DNA from: Phyto melanocephala
Lineage: Eukaryota > Arthropoda > Insecta > Diptera > Rhinophoridae
Reading direction: 5' to 3'
DNA: 64,000 nucleotides
NCBI GenBank assembly: GCA_941918925.1
Contig: OW799233.1
Coordinates: 169,550,235-169,614,234, forward strand
Of this stretch, positions 10,231 through 22,093 are shown piece by piece. The notes under the pieces are model-generated. The model ran no database searches. It was given only the letters and a program-made list of their open reading frames with translations, and was not told the origin of the DNA. Each line of letters begins with the position of its first letter. The stretch's first letter is position 1. The position numbers were made by a program, and so were the translations under genes.

Positions 10231-12844
10231 GTTTTAAATTTTCGCAAGGTAATTCGATCTTCACTTGTTGTTTAACGATTCGCGACAGATCACGGTAAGT
10301 TTTGTCATCGTTTGTTTTTTATATATGTATATCCATTTGTTAATAAATAGTCGGCATTAAATTTTGCTACTATTGAGGCTCTAACAATATTAGTTAACTC
10401 AGCCGTTTTCCTTCTATTTTCAAATCACTGTTAAATCAAAATTATAAGTATAGAAACAAAAATTAATAAGAATAATTTTAGTTGAGCTTGTGGCAAATCT
10501 AATATGAATCGCATATCAAAATACTTAAGTCGAAGAAAAATTCGCTGGCTATTACTTATAATTCTTATCAGTAGTTTGAGAGTACACAAAACAATTGTTA
10601 AAATATTTTACATAAGTGTTGTTGTGGATGTGTACTTTGTTTTGAGCAAAGCTGAGGTAATGGTAACTTAAGCACTTGAACGAAAAAACCGCCAACAGAC
10701 AAGAAAACAATTAGTCAAAAAAAATTGTGGCGACGAGTGTATACAAAATTTTTCAAAAAACAAATTATTTTAAAAAATCTGTTTTTTCTACATTAAATTT
10801 ATTATCAATTCTTACAGTATTACTGACATGAAACCCATTCGCACTGAAATTACAATACTTTCTTGATGAAATGCAAGAAAAGTTTTGTTTAACGGGCTTA
10901 CTGCTCCAAGCTTTTTCTTGCATGAGACATTTTTGTTTTAATTTTAAACGACATTTGGCATAAATGTATTTTCAAACAGTTTTACCGATTGCTTAGCACA
11001 ATTTTAGTTTTGTGTTGGAAAAACAAACGAACGGAGTGCATAATACCATTTTAGGTGCATATTTTTATAAACAATAATACAATTCTCAAGTAACAAATAG
11101 ATGTTTTAAAAGGATACCAAATAATATACTATAAAAAATTATGTTTTATATATGTATTACTAATAAACATATTAATGTAAGCCTGTTAAATTATTTTCCA
11201 ATAAATATCTTTAATAAATAATGCCAATTTTTGCTGAAACTTATCAAAAGACCTACACTTCAAGATACATATAAAGAGTTTTCAGAAAAGTGTTCTTAAC
11301 TTTTAGGTTTTTTTTGGACTTAAGTTATACATACATATGTCTGTATTAAGGTTTATTACTAGCTCTTACAGAGTTTATTATAAACAATGATACAATTATT
11401 TATGATACACACGTTTCATAGTGAAATAGCATAGTTTAATGACATCTATAAAAAACTTAAGCATTTCATTACGTTAAACTCACAATGATAGCAACAAAAG
11501 TGACATACATTTTATTAAAATGTACGGAAAGAGATGAAGAGTTAAACAAATATTCGTACAAAATAACAGCAAATAAAGAATGAAACAAAACATTAATAAA
11601 GATACATTTTTTATTATTTACTTACAATAAACATTAAATCAGACGCGTAAAAGTGTAAATAACAAATGAAAATAAAAGTGATATGACTAATGTAAACACA
11701 CTCATCATAAATATGTATGTAAGGATGTGCATACTCCAACATACGCACTACATTTCATATGCTTGTAAAAAAACATGCATACACACATACACACATGTAG
11801 TCATATGCACAGTTAGTCAATAATAAAACATAAACATAAAAAATTACGAATGAGTTATATGTTTTATTATTATTATACCATTTTCTATATTGGAATGATC
11901 TTGTAAAATTATTTGTATGTGTGTGAGTATGGTATCCCCAATAGACTAAAAAGAATATAAATAAAATACAAAACAGCTACATATACACTCACACTCATAT
12001 GCATACATCAAGACACACAAAAACGACAGTGGAAAAAACACTCTCCAATACTTGTTTTATCTCACGCACAATGACATAAAAGGAGCAATGAAGCGCATCC
12101 TGTAAAATTACTTAAACCATGTAATAAACTGTAAAGATGTTTTTGCTCTTTTCGGTTGTTTCGATAATAGTAACGAAATTTATACTCAAATCATTACAAC
12201 AGGAAGTAAGAGTCATAAAAAATGATAAAGCCCTTACTGCAAATGGAAACTTATTTTTATTTATGCCTAAAAACCTTTACATTTTCTGTAATGTCAAACA
12301 TTTAGTTTATAGCTCACGTGTTTGTTTTGTTTTTTATTACCTATTTTCACAAATGACTTAATGTTATTGAAAATCTTTAAAATAAAGCGTCTCAGATTTT
12401 AAATATATCCGCTTTAATGCCCATAATGTGAGTGAGTATTTTTAGTTATTTAATCAAATTAAATCTAATATCATTTAGAAAATGTAATCAAAAAATTTAA
12501 TCTCTACACATTTCACGTGCCATTGACTTACCATTCAAGCAAAAAAATTGTCTTCAAAAAATATTTTGAAAATTTTGTTAACTCCTTTTTGTAACTGCAA
12601 AAACTAAGGTCTAAGAAATATTTTAAAATTTTCAAAGGCATGCACAGTGTGACCTTTCGCAGGCAAAAGTCAAATTTTTTAGCTTAAATTTATAAATAAG
12701 TACTTAGTTGAAGAAATTTTAATATTATTACTGTAAATTGAATTTTTTATTTATCGAACTTTTTCGTTTTAAACTAATATTTATTTTAAATTTTAATTCA
12801 GGCTTGAGATCATTTAAACATTCTTATTTTAACAAAAAAATTTT
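10231..12844. other. AT-rich stretch without a supported gene
   Basis: About 2.6 kb of low-GC sequence with short CA/TG runs (for example 11780-11800) and scattered ATG-started frames of no more than 75 codons without domain signs. Nothing repetitive beyond simple sequence was recognized. Confidence 0.5.
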
Positions 12845-14020
12845 TTATACCCGCCACCAAAAAAATCGTGGGGGTATATTCATTTTGTCATTCCGTTTGT
12901 AACACATCGAAATATCCATTTTCGACCCCATAAAATATATATATTCTGAATCAGGGTTCGATTTGATGACGATCTAGCTATGTCCGTCCGTCTGTCCGTC
13001 CGTTGAAAGCACGATAGAGGTCGCACCGAAACAGCTAGGGGGCTCAAATTTTGCCAGAATCTTTCTTATAGACAAGGTTTGTTTGGTATTGAAAATGGGC
13101 TAAATCGGATTATTAGGAAGAGAGTTATAGCTCGAAAAGCAACAGTAGGTCGAAAAAACCGTGTCCTTCAAAAATCGAATAAAATGGATTTGTGGCCAAA
13201 CGCATTAACGTAGACTCATGAAACTTTACTTCCTGAGTAAAAGCAATATTTTTTCCCGAAAATTATCTAAATCTATGCATTAGGAGAGGAGTTATCGATC
13301 AAAATGTACGAAAATTTATACCGCACAGTGTATTTTTCGGTATATTTAAAAACAAAAACGTCATAAAAGGAACAAAATTGGATGTACGACTCTGAAATTT
13401 TGCACACTTTGCTTTTTAATGAGACGCTTTTTTGTAACAGAAAATCAATGTGCCACGCCCACTTTTACGCCCACCTCCCATATAACGTTTTAACTAAAAT
13501 TCATATAATTTCTCTATTAATATAGATTTTGGAATAATAAGGGGCTATATTGAAACACCTAAGTTGTACTAATTCGCAAAAACAACTTTGACACTCCTAC
13601 TATAACGCCCATTTTTCCCGTTATCTACCGTTTATGAAATTTAAAAGCTCATAAAGCCGCCAAAATTAGAGGTATGATGATCAAATTTGCTACCAATCGT
13701 TGTGCCAAAAAGTTAAGGTAACACGCTTACTTTAACGCCCACCTCCCATAACGGTTTATCTTAAATTCATGTAATTTCTCTATTGACAAAGTTTTTAGGA
13801 AAATAAAGGACTATATTGAAATATCTAAGTTGTATTTATTAGCAGAAACTTTATTGACATGCCTACTTTAACGTCCACTTTCATTGAAAGACTAAATTTA
13901 CGAAAACATTTTACTAGCATATCGAAGTTATATAAAGAAAGTGATACATATTTTGGTATAAAGAGATTATTCTATAGCGATTACTGTTATTAACAAACAA
14001 ATACATTTTTTGCTATAAAA
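12845..14020 (+). mobile_element. DINE-1-like Helentron, older copy B (5' part)
   Basis: It starts with TTATACCCGCCACC (12845) and has the TATATATA run, the GTCY microsatellite (about 12980-13002), the CGCCCAC-rich body and part of the repeat region. It reaches the empty mariner-MITE site CGAAGTTATATAAAG (about 13925-13939), then breaks at 14020 where a hAT-like fragment begins. The 3' end resumes at 16581. Lacking the nested MITE marks it as belonging to an older layer than copies A, C, D, E and F. Confidence 0.75.
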
Positions 14021-14135
14021 TGGGTTATTTCCCGGGAATTTGTGGAATTTAATCTTCCCGATTTCCCGGGATTATTTTTCGGGATCCCGGGAAATAAAAA
14101 AGGTGGCTACGATTCGAAAGCAGATGTTTATATTT
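14021..14135 (+). mobile_element. hAT-like element fragment, left end
   Basis: TTTCCCGGGA palindromes cluster here, and a block reading CTTCCCGATTTCCCGGGATT, then TCGGGATCCCGGGAAATAAA, closely matches the subterminal region of the complete hAT at 18712. The fragment interrupts Helentron copy B and is itself interrupted by copy B' at 14136; its other side is 16274-16580. No clean 8-bp duplication is seen around the rebuilt insertion. Confidence 0.6.
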
Positions 14136-15720
14136 TTATACCCGCCACCAAAAAAATGGTGGGGGTATATTCATTTTGTCATGCCGTTTGTAACACATCG
14201 AAATATCCATTTTAGACCCCATAAAGTATATATATTCTGAATCAGGGTTTGATTTGATGACGATCTAGCTATGTCCGTCCGTCTGTCCGTCTGTTGAAAG
14301 CACGATAGAGGTCGCACCGAAAAAGCTAGGGGGCTCAAGTTTTGCCAGAATCTTTCTTATCGACAAGGTTTGTTTGGTATTGAAAATGGGCTAAATCGGA
14401 ATATTAGGAAGAGAGTAATAGCTCGAAAAGCAAGAGTAGGTCGAAAAAACCGTGTCCTTCAAACATCGAATAAAATGGAATTGTGTCCAAACGCATTAAC
14501 GTAGGCTCATGAAACTCCGAATATATATTTCCTGAGTAAAAACAATATTTTTCCCCGAAAATTATCTAAATCTATGTATTAGGAGAGGAGTTATCGATAA
14601 AAATGTACGAAAATTTATACCACACAGTGTATTTTTCGGTATATTTAAAAACAAAAACGTCATAAAAGCAACAAAATTAGATGTACGACTCTGAAATTTT
14701 GCACACTGTGTTGTTTGGTGACACGCTTTTTTGTAACGGAAAATCAATATGCCACGCCCACTTTTACGCCCACCTCCCATATAACGTTTAACGTAAAATT
14801 CATATAATTTCTCTATTAATAAAGATTTTGGAATAATAAAGGGCTATGTTGAAACACCTGTGTTGTACTCATTCGCAAAAACAACTTTGACACGCCTACT
14901 ATAACGCCCACTTTTCACGTTATCTACCGTTAATAAAATTTAAAAGCTCATAAAACCGCCAAAATTAGTCGTATGATGAATAAATTTTCCACGTATATCC
15001 TTCTAATCAATGTAATTGTTGTGCCAAAAAGTTTTGGGTGACACGCCCACTTTAACGCCTACCTCCCATATAACGGTTTATCTTAAATTCATGTAATTTC
15101 TCTATTGACGAAGTTTTTGGGAAAATAAAGGACTATATTGAAATATCTTAGTTGTATTTATCATCAGAAACTTTATTGACACGCCTACTTTAACGCCCAC
15201 TTTCATTGTAAGACTACATTTACAAAAGCATTTTAGTAGAATATCGAAGTTATAAAGGGTGGTTAAATTTTAAGGACCGATGTTGAATTTAAATAAAACA
15301 CAAATTATTTAGGATATTATTATTATTTCTTTTTGTATTTTAATATTTATTTGGTTCAATTATGTATGGAACAAAATATCGACTAAATGCCCCCCCCATC
15401 CTCCGCGCTCCTCCTCTATCTGATGGTCCAAATTTTCAATGACAATGGTGATGCTCAATTGTTGGGCATGATGATGAGTCGAGGTTGACTGCTCTTTTGT
15501 CACACTATCGCAAAAAACAGCAATGGTTCCCATTCAACGAACTAAGAAGGCATTCACAGATTTTCTAACATTTTATACAGACCTGTTTTGCAGAAATTTA
15601 AATATTTTTTACTATTGTCCCGATTGTGGACGAATTTGAACGATTATGTTGATCAAAAGAATTACGAAGTGCACAAAATGCATTTTGATTTGAACGCCCA
15701 TTTTCATAAAAAACCTGAAT

Positions 15721-15972
15721 ATTAAACCTGAAAATTAATTAACAAATAATTAATTAATAATCATTGATTAATTAATTAATTAATTAATAATTAATAATAA
15801 TTAATTTTCCTGAAGATGCTACACGAAGGAGTAGCGAAATATTGAGAAATGAAATATTGTTTAATTTGTGTTGCTTTTTATATAAAAAAAGAATAAAAAC
15901 TGTTGTATGACCTTAGGCTTGGATAATTAAATATAAAAATTTAAAAAAAAAGGTCAAATAAAATAAATAATT
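15721..15972 (+). mobile_element. Insertion with 10-bp duplication and hammerhead-like core
   Basis: Compared with the uninterrupted MITE in copy A (ATTCAGGTTT at about 1867), this copy has 252 extra bases between AAACCTGAAT (15711-15720) and AAATCTGAAT (15973-15982), which form the target duplication. The insert is AT-rich, with TTAATTAATTAA runs and a CTGAAGA...GTAGC-GAAA core at 15810-15839. It shares its site with 35056-35235. A duplication of this length and a hammerhead-like core are features of Penelope-like retroelement derivatives; that assignment is inference. Confidence 0.55.
15810..15839 (+). other. Hammerhead-ribozyme-like core
   Basis: CTGAAGA (15810-15816), one extra T, stem II GCTAC/GTAGC with an 8-base loop, then GAAA (15836-15839). 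Downstream TATT can pair with AATAT to make a 5-bp stem III closing on U-U, and the next G can pair with the C before CTGAAGA to start a weak stem I with an internal loop. That layout suits a type I hammerhead. The extra U before stem II departs from the consensus and may abolish cleavage. Confidence 0.35.
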
Positions 15973-16273
15973 AAATCTGAATAGCTTTAACGCGTTGCTC
16001 ATTTGCGTATCTTTCCACTGTTAAAATTAAGTTAGTCTGAGATTGAGAAACGTCAAATGAAATGCAAAAAGAACTTGTTGTTTACGTGTGGTTCACCTTC
16101 AACAGGGGCCCTTAAAAATTAACCACCCTCTACAAAGAAAGTAATACATATTTTATTTTAAAGAGATTATTCCATAGCGATTAACAAAATAATAAATATT
16201 GCGCTTTAAATGTACACAAAATTGGTGGTGGGTATAAAAGATTCGGCACAGCCGAATATAGTGCTCTTACTTG

Positions 16274-16580
16274 TTTATATTGAAATTGAATTCTAAGCAT
16301 TTTATTTTTTATCTCATAGCTGAAGTACCTGCATTTTTGTTTTTTTGTGCGCATATTTGATCTCGTATCTAGAGAATAATATTTTTTTCAATAAAAAATA
16401 TTTGTACTCATTTTATATTTTAAATTCAAGTTTCTTTATTAATTTTTATAGTTTTGAAGTGTTTCTTTTACATTATAAACTATTTTATGCTTTTTAATAA
16501 AAAGTTTATTTTTAATTAAAAACAAATTTACTTTTTATTTGTTTTGCTGCGGGATTCCGGGATACAAAAGAACGGGAAAC
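16274..16580 (+). mobile_element. hAT-like element fragment, right end
   Basis: Continuation of the element begun at 14021. It is AT-rich with GGGATTCCGGGATAC and AACGGGAAAC near its end (about 16552-16580). Directly after it, Helentron copy B resumes with TGGTGGTGGGTATAAAAG. Confidence 0.5.
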
Positions 16581-16631
16581 TGGTGGTGGGTATAAAAGAT
16601 TCGGCATAGCCGAATATATTGCTCTTACTTA
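16581..16631 (+). mobile_element. Helentron copy B, 3' end
   Basis: Contains TATAAAAG, the hairpin ATTCGGCATAGCCGAAT and a worn terminus ATATTGCTCTTACTTA. It is the missing 3' end of the copy that starts at 12845. Confidence 0.7.
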
Positions 16632-18002
16632 TTTTTTATGGGAAAATACAAAGGCAGTCGTATGTTTTTTTTTTTTTTTTTTTGCTCATATCTCAGAAAC
16701 ATATAGGGCAATTGTGCTTGATTTCAATAACGATTAATTCTCTCATATTTTCAAAAGGTTGATATAGCATACAAACTGAGTAACAAGTGTGAGCTTCTGA
16801 AAATTGATTTCAACTAACACATGGACAAACGTATATTGAAAAATTTTAAGAACGTTTTAATTATATTGTTATATGCCTGCCAAAAATTCTCAATAGTTTC
16901 GTTCTACTTTGTATTTACTACCAATAAGTTATTTTAGTGTGTCACACGTACAATTGTTACAAAATCTAAAAACAAAAATATTTTATTTAAAAATTTATTT
17001 CTATCCTGTCCTCATAAATATGTAAACGAATCACTGTGTAATGCAAAGAAAAATCACGAACTTTTATTCATACAAACCCCCACATTCACAGATAGTAACA
17101 AACACGCAATATAATAAAAAATAAATAAAAAACTTTCACACATTGTTAACATAAAAAAAGTTTATGCGAGTGTGCATGTTTTATTGTGTGCCTGCCATTC
17201 ACACACATACATTCGTAGTAAGTTAGTCAAATTATGTACAAAAAAAAAAGAAAATCTCGCTTCAGGCGAAATGCGAGTACGACAACAATGAGGAACACCG
17301 TTAAAAATTGCGACGATTCAAGTTTGTTCAAGCATTTTAATTTTGCAAAATGGCTTAGAAAAACATGAATCACATCATCATCATCAATTCTATGTTTTTA
17401 TTGTGTTTTTCATTTTTTTTATTTTTTCCCACAAAATCTTTACATCTTTTCTTTAAAATGTTCAAATCATTATTATTAATGGCAAAGAGGTTGTTATTTG
17501 TTATGAACGTATGTATTGTTGTTTTTCTAGAGCACAATACACTATACTATACATAAGAAAGTATTAGTGATTACCTTCATTCGCTTCTCTAAAAATTTGC
17601 TTACAATCCGTTTTCATGAATTAGCGAATGTAAAATTTATGGTAAATTTTTAAATAATTTTTCATTTTAATTTTTTACATACTAACAAGCTGACCCAGCG
17701 AATTTCCTGATTCTTTATTTAACCCTCTATAACTCAACAACTTCAGATGACACATTTTTAATTAATTCGCAACGATGTACAAATTTAAGTAAGCACGTAA
17801 ATATTTTGTAAAATTAAATTCTTTTTTATTAAAGAGGAATAAATTCATAAAAAGGGTGTGTACCTAACAGACAGCTATGAGCCACATTGATACAAAAAAA
17901 AATATAAAGTATATGAAAAAAACTTTAACTTTCAAAATTTCTTAGGAATTCAGATTTCATTTATATTTTTCTTCTAAACTCAGTTAAGACGAGTGAAAAT
18001 TC
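16632..18002. other. AT-rich stretch without a supported gene
   Basis: Holds a long poly-T run (about 16667-16683) and a short box CTGACCCAGCGAATTTC (about 17691-17707) like the opening box of some dispersed repeats here. No gene is supported. Confidence 0.45.
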
Positions 18003-18140
18003 TTAAAACAGTTTTTTGTTTTCATTTGCACTTCTCACAAACTGTATGAATAAAACCTGCACATTTTGGATGCTTGCATCGGATTTTTTTTTCCCCTGCC
18101 CATTGAGGTCGACATGATCCTGGCGGACTGCTTGCGCAGG
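18003..18140 (-). pseudogene. Possible piggyBac-type transposase C-terminal remnant
   Basis: Minus-strand translation gives GPAQAVRQDHVDLNGQGKKK and, after a one-base frame change, RCKHPKCAGFIHTVCEKCK before a stop. A basic linker followed by an RCxxxxC...CxxC knuckle resembles the cysteine-rich C-terminus of piggyBac-like transposases. The upstream part of the frame to 18296 shows no clear homology, and no TTAA-flanked ends were found. The call is tentative. Confidence 0.3.
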
Positions 18141-18711
18141 TCCTTTATGTTTTATATTAATAACATAATTAATTAAGTTCATAAATATACAAAAACAAAT
18201 GCACCCTATTGACGAGTAATCGCCTTTTGTTAAGCATAACACGCAATATCTTTTTGATCTGACTGTTCTGCAGCGATCAAAAACGGTATTATTCAAAGAA
18301 AAGCTTCAGTTATCAAATACAGTAAAGTGTGCTTTAAATCTGACAGACGTAGCCTACGCTCATTGGAAGAGATTTTAATCTAATGAAATAAAATAACGAT
18401 ATAGTATTGCTTGAAGGAATGTTAACAAACAAATTAAATATGCTAAAACGGAATAACTCTTTAGTTCTGTCGTCGACTCTAAACAAATTTGGAAAACTGT
18501 TAGAGAAATATGAATTTGGAATTTAAGTGAAAATAAGTAAATATATCCTTTGCAAACGTTCTTGTGATTCAACTTAAGACGATTTTTTTAATTTTTTTCT
18601 CTGATTCTTTAGATACAGATAATTAAGTGTTTAAGGAACACTTGTTAAAATTAATCTGTGTTACTCTTTCCAGCTTTTTTCAAGATAAAATCAAATGTAA
18701 TTGGTTACTAT

Positions 18712-20640
18712 TAGGGTTTCGTTCCCGGGAAGCGTCGGGAATAAATTCCCGGGAAAAATGCAAATTTTAACTTCCCGATTCCCGGGAATTTTATGTCGGG
18801 AATCCCGGGAAATAAAAAATGCAACCATTTTTTTTGGTAAACACATTAATGCAACTGTAATAGACATAAAAAACAAGCAAATGAAAACAGAAAACAAATT
18901 AAGGTTAACGTACAAATTTGTCTAACATATCTACACATATTATTTAAAGCGAAGTGAATACTTGTACATATAGTAATTAGAAAAGTAAATGCATATTTAA
19001 AATTACTTTAGTTTCTCTTTATTTATTAATTCTTATTCATAATTAACTTCACATAGACAATGCAGAAATCTTTCGTTTGGGATTATTTTACGAAAGGAAC
19101 GAAATCCAACGCTCAGTGCAACTTGTGCCCAAAAATTTTGGCATACAAAGGTTCATCCACCAGTGGTTTAGTGAAGCATCTTTCGAAAGTTCATCACCTA
19201 AATGAAAAATTAAGCAACAATAACGTCACTGTTGATGACCACTCTTCGGCCAAAAGACAAAGAAAAATTATAGAATTTGTGAAAAATAGTGGTTTAAATG
19301 AAATTTTGACCAAACTAGCAGCATTTGATGGAATATCGATAAGGGCAATTACTCGTAGTTCGTTTATCCGGGAATCATTAGCTCAAAAAGGTTTATCGAG
19401 CCCCAAATGTGAGACCACTACGATGAAATTAATTTTAGAATTTTACGAAGAAATTAAAACTAAAATGACCAACGATATTTCAACCATTGCAACAAATAAT
19501 GGTCGATTCAGCTTAGTTTTTGATGAATGGACTACCTTAAGAAATAAACGTTATTTAAATATTATATTGCATGGGCCAAATAATAAGTTATTTAACCTTG
19601 GCCTAGTTAACATTAAAGGAAAATGTGGGGCGTTAGAATTAAGGAAGATAGTTGAAAAAAAACTTGCAGACTATGACTTAAGCTTCGTTTAACATATTGT
19701 TTCAACTATTTCAGGTGTTCCAAACGTAATGAAAAAATTTGTTGCCGAAAGCCCAGCATGTGGAGTATTTTGTCTTAATCATTGTATTCATTTAGCTATA
19801 TTAGATGTTATTTACAAAAAAACTATAAAAACTGTTCAACATGAAAATTCTTTTTTCAAGAATTCTTCGAAAGCAACTACATTACTTTTTGCAGACAATT
19901 TGTACAAAAGATTATTTCCAAATGAACTAAAACCTTCTTCAAAATCAGAATCAGATACTGACCTTGAAGATGAAACGGAATCCTTCCAAGAAAAACTTAA
20001 TCGAGCTATTGAAAATGCAATGAGTAAGGGTAAAAAACCAAATCCATCGAACTCTGAACTTTTAAAAAAAGAATTTTCAATATTTGAAGTAACTGCCATA
20101 AGAACTGGAAATTTAGACAACTTGTTTAATGCATTGTTAACGATTAGACCAACTTCAATCGAAAGCGAACGGGTTTTTTCAGTTTCTGGAAGTTTTGTTA
20201 ATAAAATCAGAAACCGCTAATCGGATGAATCGATTAATGCATTAGTGGTTCTGAAATATCACTTTATTGAAAATATAACTAATTAATACATTTACGCCAT
20301 AAAATATGGCATACACTACTAGTTTTTATCAATATGAATATTTTTGATAAATATTTTGAAAATATTTAATATTTTTAAATATTTATTTTTATTAATTTAT
20401 TTCAAATTACCTGATTTTATTTTACGTTATAAAAAACATGTCCTGAGTTACCTGAACTGTTATTATTTCCTTTGTTTTCTTAAATAAAATTATATACATA
20501 TAGTATATACAAAAAATTGGAACATTACAGTGTTTAATATTTTTGTATTATTTTTTCGGGAATTCCCGGGTACCCGGGAACGGAACAAATTTTTTCCCGA
20601 TTCCCGGGAATCAGAAATAGTCGGGAATTTAGAAACCCTA
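18712..20640 (+). mobile_element. hAT transposon with exact 8-bp target duplication
   Basis: The termini are TAGGGTTTC (18712-18720) and its complement GAAACCCTA (20632-20640). The flanks carry GTTACTAT at 18704-18711 and 20641-20648, an exact 8-bp duplication as expected for hAT. Both ends hold clusters of the palindrome TTCCCGGGAA and of GTCGGGAA within about 100 bp, likely transposase-binding or regulatory repeats. The 1929-bp element encodes a BED-finger/hAT transposase at 19060-20286 that is interrupted by stops and lacks part of the middle. Related fragments lie at 14021-14135 and 16274-16580. Confidence 0.9.
19060..20286 (+). pseudogene. hAT transposase with BED zinc finger, two in-frame stops
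   Basis: One frame runs through the whole span. Residues 1-50 form a BED finger (CNLCPKILAYK, then GLVKHLSKVHH). A DEWTTLRNKRYLNIILHG segment suits the hAT catalytic core. TAA at 19690-19692 interrupts, but the frame continues with HIVSTISGVPNVMKKFV and CLNHCIHLAILDVIYKK. A second stop at 20218-20220 falls in the dimerization domain, between RPTSIESERVFSVSG and SDESINALVVLKYHF; the frame ends at 20284-20286. Full hAT transposases are usually about 600 residues and this one spans about 408, so part of the middle has been lost. Few changes separate it from an open frame, suggesting fairly recent decay. Confidence 0.85.
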
Positions 20641-20849
20641 GTTACTATGCACTTAAAAGTTATTAGATTACTTCTCCTGTTTGGTTTTCTTATGTTACCT
20701 ATTTATTTAATACGACTATAATGTCAAAAATGCTCACTACAAATTAGAAACATGCAAAAATAAATCCCACACCCAAGTTAAGCAGAGAATACCTTTCAAT
20801 GGCATTTTTCTATTTTCTTTCGAAAGTTCGAGAGAAGGTTTTGTTCAAT

Positions 20850-21665
20850 CAAATGAGCCAGTTTCAAGATTAAACCTTAATATGCAATTTAGTTTTCATT
20901 CTAACCATAGCTGTATTAATGCTCTTGTAGAAGTAGGTGAAAACATTCAACAGAAACTTGAAATGGCAATGTACACTTCTTAGTGCTACTTGATCATTCC
21001 AAAGCTTTTGATACTGTTGATCATGGTATTCTTCCTGCATAACTGAAATATTTTTTTAGATTTGGATATATTTCAGCCAATCTTATTTTGTCTTACCTTT
21101 TGGATTGCGTGCAATCTGTGTTTGTTAACGATATATGCTAAAACTCTCTACATTTATGTATAAGTGTGCGTAAATACTCTATTCGAGGGCCCAATTTTGT
21201 TTTACATTTATGAGAATGATATATCTGAACAACTGAACACTTGCAATATTGATGTGTGCGCTAATGATGTGCAGCTCTGTTTTAGTGGCTCTGGTATAAA
21301 TATTATATCAAGCAAGTCCATTTTGAACTTTAAATTAAACAAGATTCACATGTGGCAAACTGCAAATAGGTTTTGTTTTAATTCGAAAATATCTGTTGTT
21401 TTAAAAAAACAGTGTACGTCAATAAGCAGAGAACCATTCAAGAGCTAAACAAAGAGATATTATAGTTTATAAAAATAGCATTGTTCCTAATATATCGGAA
21501 GATATCGTAATAAATACTAAAAATGTTCAAATTGTCAATGCAGCAAGAAATCTAGAATAATTATGTAAACTAACTAGTTGGCTAAACTCATTGTTATTGT
21601 TTGCAAAAAAATTTTATGGTGTTGCTGTTCATATCAACTCCCGTATTTTTATACAAAATAATAAG
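20850..21665 (+). pseudogene. CR1/Jockey-like LINE reverse transcriptase remnant
   Basis: Ordered reverse transcriptase motifs appear across frame breaks: NHSCINALVEVGENIQQKLE, LLDHSKAFDTVDHGILPA, EGPILFYIYENDISEQLN, and CANDVQLCFSG where an active enzyme has a YADD-type motif. WQTANRFCFNSK and VQIVNAARNLE follow. The catalytic Y-A-D-D is altered and several stops are present, so it is dead. No 5' end, endonuclease domain or tail was found. Motif order fits a CR1 or Jockey-clade LINE; the exact clade is not resolved. Confidence 0.7.
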
Positions 21666-22093
21666 CACGAAGACCCCTTCAAATTTATTTATTAGCTTCA
21701 AATTCTTTCAGTTACTATGCAAAAGAAATAGATATCATTGTTTAGTCTCAGAATGACAGTTTTATATATATTCCTCTTGACTTTGGAATGTTCTTTCACT
21801 AACTCAACAATTTAGTAGCAATGTTTATAGCTTCAAAAGATTTTTATTTTATTAGTTTAAATAAATTAATTGACAATATTGTTTAAATTATTATACTTTC
21901 TTATTTATTTTGAATGTTTGTACTTTTTTTAATGAAATTTTTATCTAGCATATTTCATTAGTGTGCTCTAATTATAGGACTTTATCTTGTTGTACAGAAA
22001 ATGAAATCGAATAAATTAATTATTCCAATATTTCAGTACCACATTCGGTAAATGCTCTAAGAAAAAAATATAAATTAAACAAATAACAATACA

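Larger units (their letters stand above)
15255..16130. mobile_element. Mariner-type MITE in Helentron copy B'
   Basis: Left end AAGGGTGGTTAAATTTTAAG (15255); right complement GAGGGTGGTTAATTTTTAAG (ending 16130). TA on both sides (15253-15254, 16131-16132). It is 876 bp, longer than its relatives, because of the insertion at 15721-15972. Non-coding. Confidence 0.75.
14136..16273 (+). mobile_element. DINE-1-like Helentron, copy B' (nested)
   Basis: Complete from TTATACCCGCCACC (14136) to ATTCGGCACAGCCGAAT, then ATAGTGCTCTTACTTG (16273). GTCY microsatellite at about 14274-14294; CGCCCAC-rich repeat body; nested mariner-type MITE at 15255-16130 that itself carries a younger insertion (15721-15972). 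It sits in the hAT-like fragment, which sits in Helentron copy B. The nine bases GTTTATATT occur at both borders (14126-14134 and 16273-16281), unusual for this class. Confidence 0.8.

Noticed and set aside
18691..18925. Two opposite frames of 74 codons at the hAT left end
   Set aside because: Produced by the palindromic TTCCCGGGAA repeats, which read open on both strands.
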